This document shows positions 18,835-27,454 of a DNA stretch of 64,000 nt, one piece after another; position 1 is the first letter of the stretch; the number at the start of each line of letters is the position of its first letter. Position numbers and translations under genes: made by a program. A model generated the notes under the pieces. That model had not been told where the DNA came from and did no database searches. It saw nothing but the letters and a program-made list of their open reading frames with translations. Source of the DNA: CAZOLI01 sp964580675 (GTDB taxonomy: Bacteria > Planctomycetota > MHYJ01 > CAYXQY01); assembly GCA_964580675.1 (NCBI GenBank), contig CAZOLI010000011.1, forward strand, positions 25,319 to 89,318, read 5' to 3'.

Positions 18835-19413
18835 ATGATTTATCCGGAAATCGTGCAGGATGCTATGGAATTTGCCGATAAGGCCCACTCGGACCAGGAC
18901 CGAAAGGTGTCGGGGACGCCGTACGTGACCCACCTCTATTCCGTGGCGATTCTTCTCGCCCGGGCCGGAGCGGGGGAGGAAACCATTGCGGCCGGATTAC
19001 TTCACGATGTGATCGAGGACACTTCCGGAGAAACATCCGTGACCGAAGAACGTATTGCGGATCGATTCGGCCGGAACGTGGCGGAACTGGTTCATCAGAT
19101 GACCGAACGGGACCGAAGCCTCCCCTGGGAAGAACGAAAGCGGAGAGCACGGCTCCGCATCCAGGAGATGGACAAACAGGCGATGATGGTGAAATCGGCC
19201 GACCTTCTTCACAATCTTGTGGACATGATTCGGGGGTATCGTCAGAACGACGATGAATTTTTTGCCCCGTTTAACGCCGGTCCGGAGGACCAGATCCACC
19301 ATTATCGGAAATCAGTACAGTGTCTGGAAGAACAATGGCAGGACAATCCGTTTCTTCCGGAGTTGAAACGATACCTGGACACGGCAATATCTCTCTGGGG
19401 ACCGGAACAATGA
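18835..19413 (+). CDS. Small HD-domain hydrolase (MESH1/SpoT hydrolase-domain type)
   Basis: The 192-residue protein is a stand-alone HD domain like the hydrolase half of RelA/SpoT or the small alarmone hydrolase MESH1. It shows KVSGTPYVTHLYSVAILL with the first metal His (about 33), AGLLHDVIEDT with the HD pair at 57-58 and the Glu-Asp at 61-62, and KSADLLHNL. It lacks the synthetase, TGS and ACT domains. A role in breaking down (p)ppGpp is likely by family, though some members act on other phosphates. The ATG at 18835 follows AGGGGGAG by four bases. Its stop overlaps the next start by ATGA, so the two genes are coupled. Confidence 0.82.
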   Translation: MIYPEIVQDAMEFADKAHSDQDRKVSGTPYVTHLYSVAILLARAGAGEETIAAGLLHDVIEDTSGETSVTEERIADRFGRNVAELVHQMTERDRSLPWEERKRRARLRIQEMDKQAMMVKSADLLHNLVDMIRGYRQNDDEFFAPFNAGPEDQIHHYRKSVQCLEEQWQDNPFLPELKRYLDTAISLWGPEQ

Positions 19414-19724
19414 GTGAGGAAGAAGACCTTCTGAAACCCGCACGGACGGGGAAGAAATTCGATCAGCTGTTCGAGCGGATGGCCGAATTTGTGCCGGATG
19501 AAGCGGACTTCTCCATTTTTCAGATTTCCCCGGATGGAGAGATTCAGATTCTGAAACCGATTGAACGGCCCGGTTTTTCCGCGACGGAATTAAAAAAGCA
19601 CCTCAACGGGGACGAAGAGGCGAGTGAACAATTTTTTGAATTTACGAATCATCTGCCGCGGCCGGTTCTTGTGGAACTCGACCCCGGAGGAGAGGTACAG
19701 AAAATCTCCATGCCCGGTGGATAA
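19410..19724 (+). CDS. Small acidic protein of unknown function
   Basis: This 104-residue protein starts at an ATG inside the stop of the HD-hydrolase gene (ATGA overlap). I do not recognise a family. It is acidic and soluble, with helix-like N- and C-terminal parts around a short predicted beta region (FSIFQISPDGEIQILKP). The coupling suggests it works with the hydrolase, perhaps as a partner or regulator, but nothing in the sequence proves this. An in-frame ATG at 19320 would lie deep within the upstream gene and is unlikely. Confidence 0.7.
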   Translation: MSEEEDLLKPARTGKKFDQLFERMAEFVPDEADFSIFQISPDGEIQILKPIERPGFSATELKKHLNGDEEASEQFFEFTNHLPRPVLVELDPGGEVQKISMPGG

Positions 19725-19796
19725 AGAATGGGGGCACCGGATTAATTGCAGGCGGACGGCCTGTGTCCGGGGAGGACGTGACAGTCGGATGACTTG

Positions 19797-20720
19797 TTAT
19801 TCCCGTTCGGGAATGATGTCCTCAAAGTACTGAATGAGGCCGTCGAGCTGACGGGACTGTCCGAGGAAATTTGTAAGAACATTGAGGTCCTTATTGATCT
19901 GTTTACCGGCCGTCCAGCGCATCGGCACGTACACCACGTAATTCGGGCCCAGTTCTATGTTCTGGGTTTGATCACCGTACTTGAAGTACCGGTGCAGATC
20001 GGCGACCACGATTTTGGATTGGGTTTTTCCTTCCTGGGGAACAAAAACCTTGATGCCCCTGATTTCGGCGGATTCGTCCAGCCAGCCGGTCAGGCCAATC
20101 ACTTTTACCAGGTCCTCGTTTCCCGTGAATGGAATCGTTCCGGATCGTGATTTCCCGACAACCGTGATATCCCCCGCCCGTATTCGATCCCGGAATCCTC
20201 CCCGACGACCGACGCTCTCTGAGGCCAGGTTCAGAACAACCTGCGGTTCCCGGAGAAATTGCTCGAGTTTGCGTTCAATTTTTTTCCGGGCTTCGTCAAA
20301 CGACAATCCCTTGACGAAGACACGCCCCACGTATGGAAGGGATATGGCCCCGTCCGGGTCCACGACGACTTCACGGGTCAATTTTTCTTCTCCCGGTACC
20401 TCAATGGAAACTCTCGTTCCTTCCTGAATGGTGAACTGTGTTGCACCTTCCCGGCTGGAAAGTCGACTGACTTCATCCCGTCTTTTCTGGTATTCCCACC
20501 ATTCCCGGGCGGTCATCAGCACGCCTTTTAGCTGTGGATATCGTTCTTTAATATTGTCCACGTCAATGGGTTGAGCGGTGGCCACCCAGTCCTGATATTC
20601 CGTCTGAACTTCGATAGGAGGTCCTGTCAGACCACAGCTTACGGTTAGTGGAAGACCGATAAGAAACGCGATCCCGAGGAACACGTAGGTGCGGAGGGAG
20701 GGGATGTCCTGTTTGTTCAT
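19797..20720 (-). CDS. Wza-type polysaccharide export lipoprotein
   Basis: This 307-residue protein begins with a signal peptide and lipobox-like LTVSC, so it is probably outer-membrane anchored. It then has a polysaccharide export domain (about residues 85-160: TREVVVDPDGAISLPYVGRVFVKGLSFDEA) and a soluble-ligand-binding beta-grasp-like region (about 185-240) with AGDITVVG and a short conserved GNEDLVKVIGLTGW. Wza-like proteins form the outer-membrane channel for capsule or exopolysaccharide. I prefer the ATG at 20720 because it starts the signal peptide; a frame 13 residues longer exists. No Wzc-type kinase or Wzy/Wzx is adjacent, unlike classic loci. It is divergent from the candidate small RNA at 21012. 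Confidence 0.82.
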   Translation of the reverse strand: MNKQDIPSLRTYVFLGIAFLIGLPLTVSCGLTGPPIEVQTEYQDWVATAQPIDVDNIKERYPQLKGVLMTAREWWEYQKRRDEVSRLSSREGATQFTIQEGTRVSIEVPGEEKLTREVVVDPDGAISLPYVGRVFVKGLSFDEARKKIERKLEQFLREPQVVLNLASESVGRRGGFRDRIRAGDITVVGKSRSGTIPFTGNEDLVKVIGLTGWLDESAEIRGIKVFVPQEGKTQSKIVVADLHRYFKYGDQTQNIELGPNYVVYVPMRWTAGKQINKDLNVLTNFLGQSRQLDGLIQYFEDIIPERE

Positions 20721-20976
20721 AACCGTTCTACGGAAATTGGAGAAAGGCTCACAAAACATTGCTTTTCTGTCCGGGTGGGGACGGTTCGGTTATGCTTACG
20801 GGGCTGCGAAATAGATTTTCCGGTGTTTGAGTTGATCATTTGAAGCCCTGAAAATGCCCCGGTAACCAACCAATTCAAAACGCTCAACAACGTCCTATTA
20901 ATCGTCATAGACCGGATTTCTGTTTAGTGATGGGGTCAGAATCCACAAAATATTACGGTAAACCGGTTTTTAATCC

Positions 20977-21005
20977 TTGACAAATTGCCCGTTCTACGGT
21001 ACTAT
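20977..21005 (+). promoter_or_regulatory. Sigma-70-type promoter
   Basis: TTGACA at 20977-20982 is followed after exactly 17 bases by TACTAT at 21000-21005. This is the best sigma-70 match I found in the window. The predicted transcript starts near 21012 and runs rightward toward the hairpin at 21097 and the ligase fusion gene. Confidence 0.6.
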
Positions 21006-21011
21006 TATATT

Positions 21012-21150
21012 CGAAAGGGAACGGAAAACAGGAAAATTTGCCAGGCGACACAGGGTCCAAAATGACCCACGAGCGCAAACGAACACCCTCCTTATCCTAA
21101 GGGCCCTCGCCGTCCCTTATCGGGACGGTGAGGATTGCCCTTAGTTTTGT
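21012..21150 (+). ncRNA. Candidate small RNA or attenuated leader
   Basis: A strong promoter lies just upstream, and a long hairpin with a short T tract lies at the end. No reading frame of note lies between. The transcript would be about 135 bases. It could be a free small RNA or the attenuated leader of the ligase fusion gene, whose start is 200 bases further on. It does not match 6S, SRP, tmRNA or riboswitch layouts that I know. Confidence 0.35.
21097..21148 (+). terminator. Long hairpin with terminator-like end
   Basis: CTAAGGGC (21097-21104) pairs perfectly with GCCCTTAG (21137-21144). Inside it CCTCGCCGTCCC pairs with GGGACGGTGAGG around a TTATC loop, with one wobble and an ATT bulge. 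TTTT follows at 21145. The stability and placement suggest a terminator or attenuator. Confidence 0.5.
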
Positions 21151-21343
21151 TATGTAAATTTCGACGGAAACACCACGAAGGATCCCCCCGCATCCTCTTG
21201 AATAACATCCCGCAATATTCGTAGAATACGTCATCCATTTATCAGGGGATTTTTGTCTGCATGGATCTGTTTCCGGATGCCGTTTCCTCTGGACGGGTTC
21301 GCGATATTTTCCGTTGTTGGAGAAGCAAGAAAGGTTCCTTCCG

Positions 21344-24121
21344 GTGGTTGAACAAACGAAAACGTCCGAAACCCTTCTTTCGGTGATTCACCAGTTCCGG
21401 GACCGACCGGAGGTGGAGGCCCTTCGATATCGCACCCGGTTTCGCACCTTTAGCTGGACGTACCGGGAAACTCTCCGTGCCGTGTTGAAAACACGCTCCT
21501 TTCTCCAATCCCGGGGTGTGTCCGAGGGGGATCCGGTCATGATCTGGGGGCCCAACAGCCCGTACTGGGTCTGGGTGTATCTTGCTGCCATTCTGAACAA
21601 ATCACCGGCCGTGCCCATGGACATGGGGTCGAACCTCCAGTTCGTGAAGTCCGTTCAACGGGAGACGGAGAGCAAAATTCTATTTACGTCCCGGTTGAAT
21701 GATCCGGTTGACGAAGGCATTCCCGAAATTACGCTTGAAACCCTGGACGAAACCATTTCCAACCAGAACGTATCCACGTTGCCGTCCTCCGGGATTGATC
21801 CGTCGACGACCGCCGAAATTATGTATACCTCCGGGACCACGGGCACCCCGAAGGGCACCATACTGACCCACCGGAACCTCGTGGCCAATCAGAAATCTCT
21901 CGTGGAATCGGTCCGAATACCGATTCGGGAGCAGATTCGATTTCTTTCTCTTCTTCCGCTCAGCCACGTGTTCGAGCAAACGGTTGGTTTCTGGTTTCCG
22001 GTGCGAAAGGGGTGCCGCGTTTCCTATCTTGAGACCGTGAAGCCCTCGGAAATATTTGCGGGCCTAAAGGACGAATCACCTCATGTTATTGCCGTGGTTC
22101 CCCGGTTGCTTTCCCTGTTTCGGGACGGTGTCCTGCGACGGGCTGAAGAACAGGGAAAACTGGACACACTGAAATCGATGATGTCGTTCGCGGGGAACAA
22201 CCTGCCGTTTTTTCTGCGCCGTTTGCTGTTCCGGAACGTTCACCGGAAGTTCGGTGGGAACCTGCATTATATGGTGGTCGGGGGGGCACCTCTTGATCCC
22301 GAACTGGAACAGTTCTGGTTAAACCTTGGCATTGAAATTTTTCAGGGATACGGCCTCACGGAAACGTCGCCGATTCTGACGTGTAATTATCCGGGGAACA
22401 GAAAACCGGGGACGGTTGGAAAACCGCTGCCGGGGGTGGACGTTAAGCTGGCCGACGACGGCGAAATACTGGCCCGCGGCGACAACGTATTTCCCGGATA
22501 TTACCAAAACGAGGAAAAGACGGAGAAGGTCTTTTCGGATGGGTGGTTTCGAACCGGAGACGTTGGTGAGTTTGATGATGACGGATTCCTCCGCATACGG
22601 GGGCGCACGAAAAACGTGATCGTCACTTCGGAGGGCATGAATGTATATCCGGAAGATATCGAGAAGGAGCTAAGCCGCCGTGATTCCGTGAAGGATTCCT
22701 GCGTGCTGTATCTGAATGAAAAAATTACAGCCGTATTGCTGCTCGAAGATCCGAACGAGGATCCATCGACGATCATTGATGCGGCAAACAGCAACCTGTC
22801 GGACAACCAGAAAATTCAGGACGTGAAGGTCTGGCCCGAGGATGATTTCCCCCGAACCACGACAATGAAAATTATTCGGCGAGAGGTTCGGGAGCGGTAC
22901 GAGGACACGGATGAGGAAGAATCAACCCCGGATATCGTGGAAACCACAGATTCGATTCTGAAAACACTTTCCTCCGTCTGTGACCGGGGCCCGGATGAAA
23001 TCGCGGAGGACGATCGCCTCGGCCCGGATCTCGGTCTTTCCTCCGTGGATCGCATGGAACTCGTTACGTACCTGGAGCGGGAACTGCACGTGGACCTGGT
23101 GGAGGAGGAGGTCACGTCATCGACGACCGTGGAGGAACTTCGGGAACAGGTGGAGGAAGGAGGCACCGAACAGGAGGACCGGTACCGCCGGTGGACGCGA
23201 AACAACATTCTGAACGGAGCTCGGTTCCTTGCCCAGGAATTTGCTTTTTTCCCGGTTCTTCGATCCGTGTACCAACTTCAGGTAACCGGTCGTGATCACC
23301 TGCAGGGACTGGAAAGCCCGTGCGTATTTATCTCGAACCATCAGAGTCATCTGGATACCCCGGCCATTATGGATGCGCTTCCCGGAGCGTTCAGCAGTCG
23401 CATGGCTCCTGCTGCCTGGGAGGAGTTCTTTGACATCGACGAAAACAGTGCGTGGACCCGGTTTCAGAAATGGTTTCTGTGGCAGTTTACGACTATTTTC
23501 TTCAATATATTTACCGTACCGCAGTCGAGTGGATACCGGCGAAGCCTTCAATATCTTGGTGAATTACTGGACCATGACTGGAACATTCTCTTTTTTCCGG
23601 AAGGACAACGAACGGTGGACGGTTCCATGAACCCGTTCCGCCGCGGGATCGGCATTATAGCCCGTGAAATGAATGTTCCCGTGGTTCCGATCCGCCTGGA
23701 CGGCATGGACCGGATACTGCCAAGGCACGCCTCCTTCCCCGCCCGGGGATCGGTGACCGTTCGGATCGGCGAGCCCATTCGGTCGTTTTCTCGTTCGCAA
23801 TCGTACCGGGAAATAGCGGATCTCTTATGGGAAAAAGTACATCAAATGGGAGATGACACGGCATTAGAAAAGGACGGTGTCCCCGTTACGTTTTACACCA
23901 AAGAGGATTGCCTGCTCTGCCATAAGGCCAAGCAGAAAATCTCCGGCATTGCCCATGAACACCCGATCGACCTGAACGTCATCGACATCGAACAGGATCG
24001 GGAATTATACGATCAATACAAAAACCAGGTACCGGTGATTTACGTCGGGGACGAACTTGCGTCAAAGGGAAAATTCAACGAACGGCGGTTTCGCCGAATA
24101 GTTCGGGAAAACCGGGCCTGA
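21344..24121 (+). CDS. AMP-ligase / ACP / PlsC acyltransferase / glutaredoxin-like fusion
   Basis: This 925-residue protein joins four modules. (1) An acyl-CoA/acyl-ACP synthetase (about 1-530) has IMYTSGTTGTPKGTILTH near 158, GYGLTETSP and WFRTGDVGEFDDDGF. (2) An acyl carrier domain (about 535-610) has GLSSVDRMEL, whose Ser near 566 would carry phosphopantetheine. (3) A PlsC-type acyltransferase (about 630-830) has NHQSHLD (H-x4-D) near 664 and FPEGQRT near 750. (4) A C-terminal glutaredoxin-like domain (about 845-925) has CLLC and VPVIYVGDELASKG. A fatty acid could be activated, loaded on the carrier and passed to a lysolipid in one polypeptide. The thiol domain is the odd part. The start is uncertain: GTG 21344 has AAAGG nine bases upstream; TTG 21314 or 21317 are alternatives. 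Confidence 0.9.
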   Translation: MVEQTKTSETLLSVIHQFRDRPEVEALRYRTRFRTFSWTYRETLRAVLKTRSFLQSRGVSEGDPVMIWGPNSPYWVWVYLAAILNKSPAVPMDMGSNLQFVKSVQRETESKILFTSRLNDPVDEGIPEITLETLDETISNQNVSTLPSSGIDPSTTAEIMYTSGTTGTPKGTILTHRNLVANQKSLVESVRIPIREQIRFLSLLPLSHVFEQTVGFWFPVRKGCRVSYLETVKPSEIFAGLKDESPHVIAVVPRLLSLFRDGVLRRAEEQGKLDTLKSMMSFAGNNLPFFLRRLLFRNVHRKFGGNLHYMVVGGAPLDPELEQFWLNLGIEIFQGYGLTETSPILTCNYPGNRKPGTVGKPLPGVDVKLADDGEILARGDNVFPGYYQNEEKTEKVFSDGWFRTGDVGEFDDDGFLRIRGRTKNVIVTSEGMNVYPEDIEKELSRRDSVKDSCVLYLNEKITAVLLLEDPNEDPSTIIDAANSNLSDNQKIQDVKVWPEDDFPRTTTMKIIRREVRERYEDTDEEESTPDIVETTDSILKTLSSVCDRGPDEIAEDDRLGPDLGLSSVDRMELVTYLERELHVDLVEEEVTSSTTVEELREQVEEGGTEQEDRYRRWTRNNILNGARFLAQEFAFFPVLRSVYQLQVTGRDHLQGLESPCVFISNHQSHLDTPAIMDALPGAFSSRMAPAAWEEFFDIDENSAWTRFQKWFLWQFTTIFFNIFTVPQSSGYRRSLQYLGELLDHDWNILFFPEGQRTVDGSMNPFRRGIGIIAREMNVPVVPIRLDGMDRILPRHASFPARGSVTVRIGEPIRSFSRSQSYREIADLLWEKVHQMGDDTALEKDGVPVTFYTKEDCLLCHKAKQKISGIAHEHPIDLNVIDIEQDRELYDQYKNQVPVIYVGDELASKGKFNERRFRRIVRENRA

Positions 24122-24180
24122 CGCACGGGAACAAGGACCGGTTGGAAGACTCGTGTTTTCGGACGGGCGCGGCCGGTTTT

Positions 24181-25287
24181 CTACCAGACGTTCCGTTCCT
24201 TCTTCGCTTTTTCTTTCTCCTTCTTCTTTTGTTTTCCCTTTTGAGATCGGGCTTTTTGGATGACGTTCTTCGGGTTTACGGTCAGGGGATTCACCGGTGT
24301 TCCGTCACTCCAGCGGCCCATGTTTCTCTGGGCTTCTGTGTCCCCCAGCGCATGGTCCCGGTTGTTTTCGTGAAATGAATAGTTCAGTAACGCATCGGAA
24401 AGACGCCAGTAACCGTAGTAGTCAAGAGCGTTCGTTCCCATAAAGGTCCGTCCGACGATTTTTCGAATCCGGTTCTTTACGTCGTCATTCTCCGACATCG
24501 CAAGAGGACTGAAGTGATCCGCTATCAGATTCGGGTTTCCCCGCCGATCCGAACGGACAATAATGAAATCCCGACGTTTCAGCGGAACCGATGTTGCTTC
24601 CCGGAAAATCTTTCGGGCGGTTCGGTTCCCGACCACGTTATCGTCCTCACCGACCATCACGATCATGTTTGTTTCGGAGGGAATCTTTGACAGGTCCTCC
24701 AGTTTAAATCGTTCCTCGATGATGTTTTCGTTATCCCTGTTGAGTGATCGTCCCGGCTGAATGATCATGACGCCATCGGGTTCGGGAAGGCCTTTATCAC
24801 CGGCTATGGCTGTGACGTTGGCGGAGATGGTCCCTCCTGCAGAATGACCGATGACGCCGAAGTTCTCCGTGTTTATCGTTATGTTGTCATCCTTCTTTAG
24901 CCGTTCAATGGCCTTACTCAGGGCGTTTATGGTGGCGGGGGTAAATTTTTCGGGAGGGGTCAGGAACGAAGCCTGGTACCTCGGGTACACGACGACGTTA
25001 CCTTTCTTCACAAGGTGGTTGAGCCAATCCCGATAGTACATCGGTTTAAAACCACCCCAGCCGTGGACGAAAAGAACGAGAGGGGCGCTGTCCGGCTCGG
25101 GTTTGGCCGGTCGGAGAATCCAGTACTGATCACCACCCGAGCCGTAGTCATTCATTTCAATGCTCTCGTGCTGATAGTTTGCCCCACCGGGTCCGTCGTC
25201 GGGTTGATCGGGCGGTTCCGGCTGGGCACCGATTCCTGTTGCGAGGACAAAGAGGAAAAATACCGACAGAACATTACGAATTTTCAT
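24181..25287 (-). CDS. Secreted alpha/beta hydrolase
   Basis: This 368-residue protein has a signal peptide (MKIRNVLSVFFLFVLATGIGA) and an alpha/beta-hydrolase fold. The oxyanion segment HGWGG is at 75-79 and the nucleophile elbow GHSAGG at 147-152 with Ser149. An acid in MVGEDDNVV and a His in LIADHFSPLA complete the triad. It resembles chlorophyllase/dienelactone-hydrolase-like esterases rather than lipases with lids. The last 25 residues are a highly basic Lys-rich tail, unusual among these acidic proteins. The substrate is unknown. It is convergent with the lipid-enzyme fusion gene. Confidence 0.85.
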   Translation of the reverse strand: MKIRNVLSVFFLFVLATGIGAQPEPPDQPDDGPGGANYQHESIEMNDYGSGGDQYWILRPAKPEPDSAPLVLFVHGWGGFKPMYYRDWLNHLVKKGNVVVYPRYQASFLTPPEKFTPATINALSKAIERLKKDDNITINTENFGVIGHSAGGTISANVTAIAGDKGLPEPDGVMIIQPGRSLNRDNENIIEERFKLEDLSKIPSETNMIVMVGEDDNVVGNRTARKIFREATSVPLKRRDFIIVRSDRRGNPNLIADHFSPLAMSENDDVKNRIRKIVGRTFMGTNALDYYGYWRLSDALLNYSFHENNRDHALGDTEAQRNMGRWSDGTPVNPLTVNPKNVIQKARSQKGKQKKKEKEKAKKERNVW

Positions 25288-25397
25288 GGGAACAACCCCA
25301 GAAATGGTAGATTATCAATCAATGGTTCTTGACCTCCCAACGGGTTTAGGATATAGTAATTTTCGTTCATTTTGAACCTCATTCAGACCACCTCCCG

Positions 25398-26618
25398 ATG
25401 TCATTCTTTATCGAGGATCAGGAAGAAGTTCTCTACAGTCTGCGACGCGACGACGAGGTATTCGATCAAATCATCGATTTTCTGGGAGGTCCCCTCGAGG
25501 ATTATCTTTCCGATCAGGTGGCCCCCGAGGCACACGAAAACGACATAGAGGAGAAATTTAACCGGGAAGCATTTCACGAACTCGGTGAACTTGGGTTCTT
25601 TTCCCTGACGGCCCCGGAGACGTACGGGGGCATGAACGTCTGCCATTCCTACCACATGGCGGCTCTGGAAAGCGTCAGCAAAGCGGACGCCGGTCTGGCC
25701 CTGGGGGCTGCCATTCACGGAACCACCGCAGGCGGCATACTTTCGTTTGGGTCGGAGGAACTAATTGAACAATATCTACCCCCTCTGGTTTCCGGTGAGG
25801 AAATTGCCTGCTTCTGTCTTTCCGAACAGGGTGGGGGATCCGACGCAAAAGACATGGACACGACGTATCGGGAGGAGGACGGTGATTACGTGCTCAACGG
25901 GACCAAGTACTGGATTACGAACGGACTCAGTGCCGACACCTACTTCGTGCTCGCAGCGAAGGACGGGGAGCCGGACACCATCAGTGCGTTTCTGGTGCGA
26001 AAAGATTGGGAAGGGACGTTTGAACAGCACAAAATCCCCGATAAATTCGGGGTCCGGTCCTCCGAAACAGCGGAGTTGATCTTTCGGAATTACCGGGTTC
26101 CCGGGGATCACATGATCGGTGAGGAAGGCAAGGGATTCCGCAATGCCATGCAAATGTTAAATGGCGGTCGAATAGGCATTGCCGCGTGGGCAACCGGCGT
26201 TGCACAGGGAGCGTTTGAGAAAATCATGAAGTACGCCCACGAACGGGAAATGTTCGGCGGCAAACTCAAAGATCAGGACCTGGCCAGAGCGGAATTCAGC
26301 GAGATGCTCAACGAGATCTGGAGCGGCCGCCACCTCGCCTACACCGCCGCGTTTCACAAGACCGAGGGCAACCGGATCGAAAAACGGGCGGCCATGGCAA
26401 AAGTAACGGCTTCGGAAGGAGCTGTTCATGTCTGTGAACGGGCCATTGAGTACGGAGGAGGTTATGGATACGTCCAGGATGGACGGATTGAACGTCATCT
26501 GCGGGATGCCGTCCTCGGACAGATCGGTGAGGGGGCAAACGAATTGCTCAAGGTCGATGTGATTCCGCGATTTCTGTTCGAGGAATTTGATTTGGATCGC
26601 GTACCGGCGCCATGGTAA
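25398..26618 (+). CDS. Acyl-CoA dehydrogenase
   Basis: This 406-residue flavoenzyme should desaturate an acyl-CoA at C2-C3 and pass electrons to ETF. It shows the three-part family layout: an N-terminal helical domain (FFSLTAPETYGGM), the beta domain with CFCLSEQGGGSDAKDM and KYWITNG for FAD and substrate binding, and the C-terminal helical domain with YGGGYGYVQDGRIERHLRD. The GQIGEGANELLK segment holds the expected catalytic Glu region. The stop overlaps the start of the cobalamin adenosyltransferase by seven bases, which indicates a shared transcript. Chain-length specificity cannot be judged. No ETF genes are in the window. Confidence 0.94.
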   Translation: MSFFIEDQEEVLYSLRRDDEVFDQIIDFLGGPLEDYLSDQVAPEAHENDIEEKFNREAFHELGELGFFSLTAPETYGGMNVCHSYHMAALESVSKADAGLALGAAIHGTTAGGILSFGSEELIEQYLPPLVSGEEIACFCLSEQGGGSDAKDMDTTYREEDGDYVLNGTKYWITNGLSADTYFVLAAKDGEPDTISAFLVRKDWEGTFEQHKIPDKFGVRSSETAELIFRNYRVPGDHMIGEEGKGFRNAMQMLNGGRIGIAAWATGVAQGAFEKIMKYAHEREMFGGKLKDQDLARAEFSEMLNEIWSGRHLAYTAAFHKTEGNRIEKRAAMAKVTASEGAVHVCERAIEYGGGYGYVQDGRIERHLRDAVLGQIGEGANELLKVDVIPRFLFEEFDLDRVPAPW

Positions 26619-27190
26619 AGATATATACCCGTTCCGGTGATAAGGGACGAACCCATCTCTTTGGGGGTTCGCGGGTTTCCAAGAATAATCCACGGGTCCG
26701 TGCCTACGGCACTGTGGACGAATTAAATGGACTGCTCGGCGTGGTTCGAGCGCACTGTGAGGATACGGACATTTCGGAAAAATTACGGGAGATTCAGTCC
26801 CTTCTGTTCGTCTGTGGAGCGGACCTCGCCACCCCGGAACCGGATGCTGACGGAGACCAGGAGGGGGAGCAACAGTCCACCGTCGGGCGGCGCATTCGGA
26901 AGGCCGACACGGAGAAGCTGGAAGAATGGATTGATTCGTACACCGAGGACCTGGAGCCGCTTCAGAATTTTGTGCTTCCCGGGGGAAGCCCCGTCGCGGC
27001 CCGCCTGCAGTTTGCACGGGGCATCTGTCGTCGGGCGGAACGGGCAACGGTCTCTCTTCAGGAGGACGGTGTGGACGTCGGGAACGTTCTCCCGTTTCTG
27101 AATCGGCTTTCCGATTTTCTTTTTACCCTGGCCCGGGTTGTGAATCAGCGGGAGGGGGTCGACGAAATTCCCTGGAAATCCCCCCTGTAA
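26612..27190 (+). CDS. Cob(I)alamin adenosyltransferase, PduO type
   Basis: This 192-residue enzyme transfers the adenosyl group from ATP to cob(I)alamin, making coenzyme B12. The N-terminal ATP-binding signature KIYTRSGDKGRTHLFGG, the VRAYGTVDELNG helix and the C-terminal CRRAERATVSL helix with its conserved Arg-Arg-x-Glu are all present. The protein forms trimers with active sites between subunits. It overlaps the acyl-CoA dehydrogenase by seven bases (ATGGTAA), a pairing seen in propionate or branched-chain catabolism with methylmalonyl-CoA mutase. In this window the visible B12 user is the class II ribonucleotide reductase at the right edge. Confidence 0.95.
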   Translation: MVKIYTRSGDKGRTHLFGGSRVSKNNPRVRAYGTVDELNGLLGVVRAHCEDTDISEKLREIQSLLFVCGADLATPEPDADGDQEGEQQSTVGRRIRKADTEKLEEWIDSYTEDLEPLQNFVLPGGSPVAARLQFARGICRRAERATVSLQEDGVDVGNVLPFLNRLSDFLFTLARVVNQREGVDEIPWKSPL

Positions 27191-27356
27191 AATCGATTTT
27201 CCACATCCAGGATCGGAAACAGAGGATCCGTATCGGAAACGGCCCGTCGGAGCATGTCATTGGTGAGACAATGCTCTGATCGTTCATCCGGGACGTCCGA
27301 ACCCCGACTGTGAAGGCTCACCTTTACCCTTAAGTGATTGGGAGTATATTAGCGCG

Positions 27357-27372
27357 CGTTTGGTACCAAACG
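27357..27372. repeat. Perfect 16 bp palindrome, with a near-copy
   Basis: CGTTTGGTACCAAACG is its own reverse complement. A near-copy, CGTTAGGTACCCAACG, lies at 27396-27411 with one central mismatch. CGTTAGGT occurs again at 27636-27643. These recurring ends resemble the GTTRRRY core of integron attC sites. Confidence 0.6.
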
Positions 27373-27406
27373 GGGCCTCCACTGTGCTAACTCTTCGTTA
27401 GGTACC

Positions 27407-27454
27407 CAACGACAAATTCCCTGGAAGTGATGTTTGCTGGGAAGTTCGTCGTTG
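27407..27454. repeat. Imperfect hairpin with one bulged base
   Basis: The arm at 27407-27421 (CAACGACAAATTCCC) pairs with 27439-27454 over 14 base pairs, with one mismatch and one extra-helical base, around a 17-base loop. Directly next to it, CGCACGGAGT (27455-27464) pairs with ACTCCGTGCG (27521-27530). The bulged stem is attC-like in outline but short. Confidence 0.5.

Larger units (their letters stand above)
20721..21343. other. Intergenic region with promoter and hairpin
   Basis: This 620-base gap between divergent genes holds no protein gene I can support. It contains a near-consensus sigma-70 promoter and a long stable hairpin, listed separately. A second small hairpin, GGGTC with GACCC, lies at about 21053-21068. 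Confidence 0.5.

Noticed and set aside
26500..26620. A cobalamin riboswitch was looked for ahead of the adenosyltransferase
   Set aside because: The gene overlaps acyl-CoA dehydrogenase, and the short leader of that gene (25288-25397) shows no B12-box-like structure.
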